From an uncultured Robiginitomaculum sp. (GTDB lineage: Bacteria > Pseudomonadota > Alphaproteobacteria > Caulobacterales > Maricaulaceae): a stretch of 5,435 nucleotides of DNA. Position numbers and translations under genes: made by a program. Positions 1-5,435 of the stretch are shown here, piece by piece; position 1 is the stretch's first letter, and every line of letters begins with the position of its first letter. The DNA lies in NCBI GenBank assembly GCA_938003555.1, contig CALKXN010000365.1, positions 1 through 5,435 of the forward strand, read 5' to 3'. Below the pieces are notes generated by a model. It was given only the letters and a program-made list of their open reading frames with translations, searched no databases and was not told where the DNA came from.

Positions 1-65
1 ACCCTTCCCGCTTTGTCTTGCCCGCATTGCGCGCCGCTGTTACATGTCTGAAAATCAAAAAAATC

Positions 66-69
66 AGGA
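66..69 (+). promoter_or_regulatory. Ribosome binding site that decides the aminopeptidase start
   Basis: AGGA lies 7 bases before the ATG at 77 and only 1 base before the ATG at 71. The spacing favours 77. The ATG at 44 has no purine-rich Shine-Dalgarno in front of it, and using it would put a polar 11-residue extension before the signal peptide. Confidence 0.6.
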
Positions 70-76
70 CATGACT

Positions 77-2785
77 ATGCGCGTTTCAAATATTGTGTTT
101 ACGGCTTTGGCGGCCACGACTTTGACATTGGGCGCTTGCTCTAAGGCTGAGCAAGAGCTTCATTTTGAGGCGGATATTCCGCACGCTCAACTGAGCGAAA
201 ATGTTATTCCATCTGAATACGCTCTGGATTTAAGGATCGACCCGCAAGCTGATGGCATGAGCGGGACATCTGTTATTTCTGTTGATATTGCCAAGCCGAC
301 CAAACGCATTTGGTTGCATGGTAAAAATATGACGGTTAGCGATGTCACGCTCACCTCTGGCGATAAAAGTTTTACTGGCGCATTCACAGAAATCGACGCC
401 GCCGAGGCCCCATCCGGCGTGGCGCGTATTGATTTCGAACAAGCGGTTCCCGCCGGCAAAGCCGTCATCACCCTGCCCTTTGAAACGCCTTATAACCTGT
501 CGCTCAATTCAGCCTATAAAGTCGAGCGCGGCGAAGATGCCTATATCGTGACGCAGATGGAGCCCATTGGCGCGCGCGAAGCCTTCCCAAGCTTTGACGA
601 GCCGAAGTTCAAAGTTCCCTTCACTGTCTCGATTAGCTCCCCTTCTGAAAATGTTGTTTATTTCAACACGCCCGAAACATCGCAAACCGCCGATGATAAG
701 GGCTGGACGACATATCAATATCAAACCACCCGCCCGCTTCCGACCTATTTGATCGCCTTTGGCGCGGGGCCATATGATGTTGTCGATTACGGCGATATTC
801 CGCCCAATGATGTGCGCGCGCGTCCGCTGCGTTTGCGCGGCCTCGCGGCGAAGGGCTCCGGCCCCCGTTTGGATTACGCCCTGCGAAATACAGAGGGATT
901 ATTGACAGCGCTGGAAGGCTATTTTGGCACGGAATATCCCTATGAGAAACTCGATTTAATCGCCGCCCCTGACTACGCTTTCGGGGCCATGGAAAATCCC
1001 GGCGCAATTGTTTACCGCGAATATTTATTGCTGCTTGATGATAACGCGCCTCTATCTCAGAAGCGCGCCTATGCCAGCGTGCACAGTCACGAGCTGGCCC
1101 ATCAATGGTTTGGCAATCTCGTCACCCCCGTCTGGTGGGAAGATATTTGGCTAAATGAAGCCTTTGCGACATGGATGGGTAATAAAGGCGTCGATATTTG
1201 GCGCCCCGAAGATAATTTCTCGCGCAATACGCTCAACTCGGCGCTCGGTGCGATGAATATTGATACGCTGTCCACGACCCGCAAAGTCCGCGAGCCGCTA
1301 GAGCGCACCGAAAATGTGATGGATCAATTTGACGGCATTACCTACCGCAAAGGCGGCGGCGTATTGTCCATGTTTGAGAGCTATGTCGGCGTAGATAATT
1401 TCCAAGCGGGCGTGCGCCTGCACATGGACCGTTACCAAGACGGCGTCGCCACGGGCGATGATTTTTTCCAATCTATCGCGGACGGTTCGGGTAATCCTGA
1501 TGTCGTCGACGCTATGAAGAGTTTTGTCGATCAACCGGGCCTGCCCTTGGTAACGGGCAAACTCCAATGCTCTAACACAGATGACGATGCGAAAACCACA
1601 ATTGTCGAGCTGACCCAATCCCGCTACGCGCCGCTGGGGTCTAAGACAGAGCAAGGCCAAATCTGGCAGATCCCCGTATGCGCTAACTTTGGGTATGCCG
1701 ACGGAACAACGCTTAAGGCCTGCAGCTTGATGAAAGACCGTGAGGCGGTTTTAGAAACAGACAAGCCGGGCTGTGCCGATTGGGTCATGCTCAATGAAAA
1801 TGGCTCAGGATATTATCGCTTCTCGCTGGATGAAGCGGCTTGGTTATCTCTGCTTAAAAATTCTGATCAGCTCAATGAACGTGAGACGCTCGCCATGCAG
1901 GATAGTCTCGAAGCGGGTTTCCGCGCAGGCGAAGTTAGCTCTGATGTCTTCATCACGGGCATGCGCGTTCTGGCGGCCCACCCCGAATATGATATTTCCA
2001 GCAAGGCCGGGAACTATCTGGGATGGATGCACAGCCGCCTGCCCGAAGACAGCCGCCCCGCCGTCGCCAAGCTAACGCAAGACATGTATGCTGAGCGTTA
2101 TCGCACCACGGTCGGCACGGACACAACGGACGGCAATTTGCTCGCCCCAACGCTCGCCGGGCGCTTAGTTAATTACGGCGGCGATCCCGCTATGGAAGCC
2201 GCCTTTGCCGGACAAGGCGCAGCCTATTTAGGACTGGACGGCGAGCCGAATAAAGACGCCGTAGCCTCGAACCTTTTATCGCGCGCCCTACGCGCCGTGA
2301 TGAAGTCGCGCGGCGAAGACGCCTATGGCCCGCTGCTCGAGATGGCGAAATCTGGCAGCGCGCTGGAAAAAGGCACGGCCATCGGCGCGCTCGGTAGCAC
2401 CGAAGACCCAACGATTGCCGCCAATTTATGGGACGTTGCGCTTAATGATAAAGAGACGATCACAGGCCGTCAGGCCACATCGCTACTGGCCACGATGATG
2501 AGCAATGACCCGATCAAAGACGGCACATGGTCATGGTTTAAAAGTAACTTTGATGCCTTTGTCTCAACTCGCGTGGCTGATGTGCGCAAACCGGGCATGC
2601 CGGGCTTTGCGCCGGGCTGCTCAGCCGAGGCCGCCGCAGAAGCAACGGCGTTCTTTGAGTCCAAAGCCGAGCTTATCCCGGGCTATGAACGCAACCTATT
2701 GCAAACCGTAGAGCGCATAGAACTTTGCGCCGCACTAAAAGATGCGAAAGCCGAGGAAATGGCAGCGGCATTGGGTAATCAATAA
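77..2785 (+). CDS. Exported M1-family zinc aminopeptidase, predicted lipoprotein
   Basis: This predicted zinc metallopeptidase removes N-terminal residues from peptides, probably on the periplasmic face of a membrane. Numbering is from the in-frame ATG at 44; subtract 11 for the preferred ATG at 77. That start has AGGA 7 bases upstream and puts a short basic end directly before a hydrophobic signal and the lipobox LGAC, with Cys32 as lipidation site. M1 landmarks come in order: TQMEP (170-174), FPSFDEP (181-187), the exopeptidase motif GAMEN (314-318), HELAH (349-353) with the third zinc ligand Glu372 in NEAFA exactly 18 residues on, and the probable transition-state Tyr434 in TYRKGG. An ERAP1_C-like helical region follows from about 540, opening near WVMLNENGSGYYRF. 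About 900 residues fits the puromycin-sensitive/ERAP-like branch. Six further cysteines (509, 546, 560, 577, 859, 895) suit an oxidising compartment. The next gene follows without a gap. Family assignment is very secure; substrate is unknown. Confidence 0.95.
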   Translation: MRVSNIVFTALAATTLTLGACSKAEQELHFEADIPHAQLSENVIPSEYALDLRIDPQADGMSGTSVISVDIAKPTKRIWLHGKNMTVSDVTLTSGDKSFTGAFTEIDAAEAPSGVARIDFEQAVPAGKAVITLPFETPYNLSLNSAYKVERGEDAYIVTQMEPIGAREAFPSFDEPKFKVPFTVSISSPSENVVYFNTPETSQTADDKGWTTYQYQTTRPLPTYLIAFGAGPYDVVDYGDIPPNDVRARPLRLRGLAAKGSGPRLDYALRNTEGLLTALEGYFGTEYPYEKLDLIAAPDYAFGAMENPGAIVYREYLLLLDDNAPLSQKRAYASVHSHELAHQWFGNLVTPVWWEDIWLNEAFATWMGNKGVDIWRPEDNFSRNTLNSALGAMNIDTLSTTRKVREPLERTENVMDQFDGITYRKGGGVLSMFESYVGVDNFQAGVRLHMDRYQDGVATGDDFFQSIADGSGNPDVVDAMKSFVDQPGLPLVTGKLQCSNTDDDAKTTIVELTQSRYAPLGSKTEQGQIWQIPVCANFGYADGTTLKACSLMKDREAVLETDKPGCADWVMLNENGSGYYRFSLDEAAWLSLLKNSDQLNERETLAMQDSLEAGFRAGEVSSDVFITGMRVLAAHPEYDISSKAGNYLGWMHSRLPEDSRPAVAKLTQDMYAERYRTTVGTDTTDGNLLAPTLAGRLVNYGGDPAMEAAFAGQGAAYLGLDGEPNKDAVASNLLSRALRAVMKSRGEDAYGPLLEMAKSGSALEKGTAIGALGSTEDPTIAANLWDVALNDKETITGRQATSLLATMMSNDPIKDGTWSWFKSNFDAFVSTRVADVRKPGMPGFAPGCSAEAAAEATAFFESKAELIPGYERNLLQTVERIELCAALKDAKAEEMAAALGNQ

Positions 2786-3769
2786 GTGACGATCAAGGCT
2801 GCAATATTAGGCGCGTCGCGCATTGCGCCGCGCGCCTTTATTACGCCGGCCAAAGCGCGCCGCGATATTGAAATTATCGCTGTGGGGTGCCGTGATATAA
2901 GGCGCGGTCATGACTATATCACCGCGCATGACTTGCCCGCAAACGCGATGAGCTATGAGGAGGCCGCAACCCATCCTGACATTGATATCGTCTATAACGC
3001 CCTTCCCCCTGCGATCCACTTAACGACCATTCTCCCTGCACTTAAAGCGGGCAAGGCGGTGCTTTGCGAAAAGCCCTTTTCGATGAACGCCGCGCAAGCC
3101 CGCAGGATCGGCGACGCCGCCATCCAGAACAGGGCTCTGATTTTAGAGGCCTTTCACTACCAATTTCACGACGCCTTTATCGACTTTAAACGCCGTATTG
3201 ATCGCGGCGATATTGGCGAAGTTTTCGCCTTTGAGGGTAAATTCAATGTCGTGATTACAGAAACGCCCGGAGAGCTTCGGTTCAACCGAGCGCTTGGCGG
3301 CGGCGCGTTAATGGATTTGGGCTGTTACCCCCTTCACGCCGCACGAAAGCTCTTTGGAGAGCCTACGGATATTACCGCGCGGGCTGAGATTTATAAAACC
3401 ATTGATCGTAATTTATGGGCCCGCATGCGCTGCGGAGACGTAGATGTCACGCTTGAATGCTCTATGGATGAGGTTTACCGCGGCGACCCTCACGTCATGA
3501 TCATGGCGCACGGGCATAAGGGCGCTTTGGCACTCAAGAATTTCGTTTCCCCGCAAAACGGCCATAGGCTCATTCATTTGACCTCTAAAAGCGCCGCCCG
3601 TTTTGAGCATAAGGAAACTCCGTCATCTTATCGCGCACAATTAGATTTCTTTATTTCAGCATGGCGAGACTTGACATTGCCCGCGAAGGCCTACCCACAA
3701 GATTTTGTTAATCAAATGAAGGCGATAGATACGATTTACGCCGCGTGCGGAATGGGCATTAACCCATAA
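2786..3769 (+). CDS. Gfo/Idh/MocA-family NAD(P)-dependent oxidoreductase
   Basis: This is a predicted cytoplasmic dehydrogenase or reductase acting on a sugar, polyol or dihydrodiol-like substrate. The N-terminal Rossmann half begins at once with beta strand AAILGASRIAPRA (5-17), whose Gly9 and Ala10 belong to the dinucleotide-binding turn. CEKPFSMNAAQA (94-105) carries the family's EKP motif with Lys96. The C-terminal alpha/beta half contains EAFHYQFHD (121-129) and GGGALMDLGCYPLH (171-184). Lys96, Asp177 and Tyr181 match the Lys/Asp/Tyr arrangement of the dimeric dihydrodiol dehydrogenase and glucose-fructose oxidoreductase branch better than the Lys/Asp/His of inositol dehydrogenase. At 327 residues it is complete for the family. 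The start is GTG, directly after the aminopeptidase TAA and in the same frame; no good Shine-Dalgarno is seen (GGG at 2773-2775 is the best), so coupled translation is likely. The next in-frame ATG would delete the cofactor site. The family is secure; the substrate cannot be told. Confidence 0.93.
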   Translation: MTIKAAILGASRIAPRAFITPAKARRDIEIIAVGCRDIRRGHDYITAHDLPANAMSYEEAATHPDIDIVYNALPPAIHLTTILPALKAGKAVLCEKPFSMNAAQARRIGDAAIQNRALILEAFHYQFHDAFIDFKRRIDRGDIGEVFAFEGKFNVVITETPGELRFNRALGGGALMDLGCYPLHAARKLFGEPTDITARAEIYKTIDRNLWARMRCGDVDVTLECSMDEVYRGDPHVMIMAHGHKGALALKNFVSPQNGHRLIHLTSKSAARFEHKETPSSYRAQLDFFISAWRDLTLPAKAYPQDFVNQMKAIDTIYAACGMGINP

Positions 3770-3782
3770 TTCACCACATTCC

Positions 3783-3812
3783 TTGTCAAGTTTTTAAGCG
3801 CTCCAAGATAGT
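3783..3812 (+). promoter_or_regulatory. Candidate sigma70-type promoter for the TadG-like gene
   Basis: TTGTCA (3783-3788) matches the -35 consensus at 5 of 6 positions. After an 18-base spacer, GATAGT (3807-3812) matches the -10 hexamer at 4 of 6. It is the only plausible pair in the 86-base gap and would place the transcript start near 3819, about 38 bases before the ATG. The -10 is weak and the spacer slightly long, so this is a suggestion only. Confidence 0.35.
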
Positions 3813-3815
3813 ATT

Positions 3816-3841
3816 TTCCCAAATCCGCAATGCTGTGGGAA
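3816..3841. repeat. Small inverted repeat in the leader of the TadG-like gene
   Basis: TTCCCA (3816-3821) is mirrored by TGGGAA (3836-3841), with 14 bases between. It lies between the candidate -10 and the ribosome binding site, so it could be an operator half-site pair or a weak leader hairpin. The arms are only 6 bp and the repeat may be chance. Confidence 0.3.
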
Positions 3842-3843
3842 TT

Positions 3844-3848
3844 AAGGA
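3844..3848 (+). promoter_or_regulatory. Ribosome binding site of the TadG-like gene
   Basis: AAGGA lies 8 bases before the ATG at 3857, the best Shine-Dalgarno in the window. It supports this start, which also gives the short basic N-terminus usual before the membrane segment in TadG-like proteins. Confidence 0.75.
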
Positions 3849-3856
3849 CATTTTGA

Positions 3857-5242
3857 ATGCGTAATTTTTGGAAAGACGAAGCTGGCAACACTGCAATGAT
3901 GTTTTCGGTTAGCTTAATCGGCATCCTCGCAGCGGCGGGCATGGCTATGGATTATGGGCGCGTCCGCTCAGAACAATCAACACTACAGGCACAAGTTGAC
4001 GCGGCTGTACTCGCGTTAAGCAAATCTGACGCCAAGACGGATGATGAACGTCAAGGCGTCCTTATGGGCTCACTTCTTGAAAATGGATATGTCGTTGGAA
4101 ACTATGTCCCAAGGTTTCGTTTCGTCAGCGATGGCACAGTTCGCGTTACAGCATCTAGCGATTACACCCCAATAGTTATGGGAATATTTGGGAAATCAAA
4201 AGTCAAAATTGAGGCCATAGCTGAGTCTAGAACCGCAAAAGAGGGCAATGTAGAGCTTGTCATGGTTCTTGATACGACGGACTCTATGCAAGGCGCGAAA
4301 CTAACGGCATTAAAAGACGCCGCTACGGGATTGGTCAATTCCTTCGCAAATGTCAAAGACGCGAATGTTAAAATTGGACTTGTTCCATTTTCCAACTATG
4401 TGAATGTTGGTACTCACCCCTCTGTGCGTAACGCAAGTTGGCTGTCTGTCCCTCAAGATACCATCGATCTACAACCCCAAACTCGTCAACCAACGCGGGT
4501 CGTAACGCCAAGATCTTGCACGGGCTCGGAGACATTTACAGCCTATCAAGACGGCGCGCCTGTAACGCGCACCCGTCAAACAGGCTGCACGCCCGCCGTT
4601 ACGGCGCCCAATGGCCAGCCCGTCACGACTATGGTTGATGTGGGCGATAAATGGCATGGATGTGTGGGCTCTCGCCCTGACCTTTTACACAAACGCGATT
4701 CGGACTACGCGACGCGCGTGCCAGGTTTGATGAATGTAGAGTGCGCAAATGAACTTGTTCCCCTGACGTTAAATTATGGCGACATGCGCAACAAAATATC
4801 GGCCTTAAGTGTTTCCAAAAACACATATATGCCAGCCGGCATCATGTGGGGGCAGCGCGTTTTATCACCAAATATACCTTATGATCAGGGCGCCTTAAGC
4901 ACAGATGAAGATCAGAAAATCATGATCATTATGACCGATGGGGATAATTCTATGTATCTTCAAGGCGCAGAGCATCTTAAGTCCAGCCCGAAAAACAATC
5001 AGCACGCGACGCGGATGGATGTTACAAATAGAGACACCGAAGACGCCTGTACTCTTGCTAAATCTGCAGGGACAGAAGTTTTCACAATCGCCTTTGAGGT
5101 CAGTGATACTTCCACGAAAAGTATGTTGGAGCGCTGCGCTACAGATTCGAGTCATTACTTCGATGCTAGAAATTCACAGCAACTTGTCTCAGTGTTTGAC
5201 AATATTGCGTCACAGATTTTTCAAGTCCGCTTGACGAAATAA
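3857..5242 (+). CDS. TadG-like pilus assembly protein with split VWA domain
   Basis: This is a predicted inner-membrane-anchored protein with most of its 461 residues outside the cytoplasm, related to TadG of tight-adherence (Flp/Tad) pilus systems. The N-terminus (FWKDEAGNTAMMFSVSL, then a hydrophobic stretch to about 32 ending in MDYGR) is the typical Tad/TadE-like anchor. A short domain (about 35-125) follows. A von Willebrand A fold begins at NVELVMVLDTTDSM (131-144), with metal-site residues Asp139, Thr141 and Ser143 in the DxTxS form. It resumes at NTYMPAGIMWGQRVLSP (322-338), where Thr323 is the likely third metal ligand, and at IIMTDGDN (357-364). The end, ERCATDSSHYFDA (425-437), is also typical of the family. 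Between the VWA halves, residues about 195-305 form an insert with Cys221, Cys244, Cys269 and Cys296 and the motif WHGCVGSRPD (266-275). It has its own leader signals, and no other tad/flp gene is visible. The family is secure; an exact role in pilus assembly is inferred. Confidence 0.9.
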   Translation: MRNFWKDEAGNTAMMFSVSLIGILAAAGMAMDYGRVRSEQSTLQAQVDAAVLALSKSDAKTDDERQGVLMGSLLENGYVVGNYVPRFRFVSDGTVRVTASSDYTPIVMGIFGKSKVKIEAIAESRTAKEGNVELVMVLDTTDSMQGAKLTALKDAATGLVNSFANVKDANVKIGLVPFSNYVNVGTHPSVRNASWLSVPQDTIDLQPQTRQPTRVVTPRSCTGSETFTAYQDGAPVTRTRQTGCTPAVTAPNGQPVTTMVDVGDKWHGCVGSRPDLLHKRDSDYATRVPGLMNVECANELVPLTLNYGDMRNKISALSVSKNTYMPAGIMWGQRVLSPNIPYDQGALSTDEDQKIMIIMTDGDNSMYLQGAEHLKSSPKNNQHATRMDVTNRDTEDACTLAKSAGTEVFTIAFEVSDTSTKSMLERCATDSSHYFDARNSQQLVSVFDNIASQIFQVRLTK

Positions 5243-5248
5243 ACAGCT

Positions 5249-5281
5249 TATCAGGGCGCGGTGATTAAGCCGCGTCTGATA
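5249..5281. terminator. Imperfect stem-loop at the convergent junction, possible terminator
   Basis: TATCAG (5249-5254) pairs with CTGATA (5276-5281) and CGCGG (5257-5261) pairs with CCGCG (5270-5274). A possible G-U pair (5256 with 5275), a bulged G at 5255 and an 8-base loop complete it. On the plus strand no T-run follows. On the minus strand the stem is followed five bases later by TTTATTT (complement of 5237-5243), so it fits best as terminator of the minus-strand gene, whose stop codon lies in the loop. It may also slow or protect the plus-strand transcript. Confidence 0.5.
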
Positions 5282-5435
5282 GAGATATATCCAACCTGCT
5301 AAGCATTTCTTTGGGCACAACTTGCCAGAACTTGCCTTTCTCTAGGTCCCATTCCGACAGGAGTTTCTTAGAAAACTCAGATCCGGTTTCGCGGGCCTGC
5401 AAGATGATCAACTGTTTTAACTCCTCCTCGTAATG
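5265..5435 (-). CDS. gltB: C-terminal end of probable glutamate synthase large subunit (partial)
   Basis: The minus strand is open from the window edge to a TAA at 5267-5265, giving the last 56 residues of a longer protein. The tail reads HYEEELKQLI, then ARETGSEFSKKLLSEWD, then KGKFWQVVPKEMLSRL, and ends SDAA. This order matches the end of the NADPH glutamate synthase large chain: an EEELKxLI helix, then a TGS motif, a helix ending in a W-D pair, a phenylalanine-containing strand (FVKVMP or FWQVVP type) and a short final helix. GltB makes glutamate from glutamine and 2-oxoglutarate together with GltD in the cytoplasm. The catalytic and FMN/iron-sulphur domains lie outside the window, so the call rests on a short tail recognised from memory. 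It converges with the TadG-like gene, 22 bases away. If not GltB, it is still very likely a real coding end. Confidence 0.65.
   Translation of the reverse strand, partial: HYEEELKQLIILQARETGSEFSKKLLSEWDLEKGKFWQVVPKEMLSRLDISLSDAA

Noticed and set aside
1..27. Minus-strand ATG (complement of 25-27) that could begin a divergent gene
   Set aside because: Only nine codons are visible, with no Shine-Dalgarno upstream; unsupported.
13..43. Possible promoter TTGTCT with TGTTAC before the aminopeptidase
   Set aside because: The spacer is 19 bases and the -10 matches at only three positions; too weak to list.
3..74. Open frame ending at TGA 72-74 (tail ...CLKIKKIRT) that could be the end of an upstream gene overlapping the ATG at 71
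   Set aside because: Only 23 codons are visible and they match nothing recognisable. The other forward frames are also open at the left edge, so there is no evidence for choosing this one.
663..1007. 114-codon minus-strand ORF inside the aminopeptidase gene
   Set aside because: It lies opposite the strongly conserved M1 catalytic region, is rich in Arg and Pro as expected of an antisense shadow, and has no recognisable motif.
1298..1660. 120-codon minus-strand ORF inside the aminopeptidase gene
   Set aside because: A shadow of conserved M1 coding sequence, including the catalytic Tyr region; no independent start signal or family resemblance.
3794..3845. TTAA elements that might form a CtrA binding site (TTAA-N7-TTAA)
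   Set aside because: The two TTAA elements (3794-3797 and 3842-3845) are 44 bases apart, far from the required 7.
4938..5234. 98-codon plus-strand ORF inside the TadG-like gene in another frame
   Set aside because: It overlaps the conserved VWA end of the real gene and its translation shows no domain or membrane pattern.
1..5435. Search for CRISPR-type direct repeats, tRNA, insertion-sequence ends, toxin-antitoxin pairs or phage genes
   Set aside because: Reading both strands showed no spaced direct repeats, cloverleaf, transposase motif or paired small genes; nearly all the window is accounted for by four ordinary coding regions.

Overview
The window reads like chromosomal DNA of a Gram-negative alphaproteobacterium, perhaps of the Maricaulales/Hyphomonadaceae type. 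This rests on gene content and protein style: a lipoprotein M1 aminopeptidase, a TadG-like pilus protein with a von Willebrand A domain, and a GltB-like tail with an FWQVVPKEML motif. No marker gene is present, so the lineage is an inference. No rRNA, tRNA, CRISPR array, insertion sequence or phage gene was seen.

Layout: positions 1-76 are a short leader with a possible upstream gene tail, too short to identify. Next comes a large exported M1 zinc aminopeptidase (lipoprotein; best start 77, ORF open from 44, ending 2785). A Gfo/Idh/MocA NAD(P)-dependent oxidoreductase (2786-3769) follows with no intergenic base and in the same reading frame, so only one TAA separates the two proteins. An 86-base gap (3770-3856) holds a candidate promoter, a small inverted repeat and a good ribosome binding site. 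It leads into a TadG-like VWA protein (3857-5242). The window ends with the last 56 codons of a minus-strand gene (5265-5435) that was not among the longer ORFs. It looks like the C-terminus of the glutamate synthase large subunit. The two genes converge, with 22 bases between them and an imperfect stem-loop across the junction.

How the genes work together: the aminopeptidase and the oxidoreductase are almost certainly co-transcribed and probably translationally coupled, although one is predicted to sit on a membrane facing the periplasm and the other in the cytoplasm. No shared pathway is obvious. The TadG-like protein appears to be an independent unit with its own upstream signals and no other tad/flp gene in view. 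The glutamate synthase gene is a housekeeping neighbour read from the opposite side.

I do not see a clearly new multi-gene system. The points most worth a second look are the single-stop, same-frame junction at 2783-2788, the split VWA domain with its GC-rich cysteine-containing insert, the cysteine pattern of the aminopeptidase, and the stem-loop overlapping the stop codon at the convergent junction.
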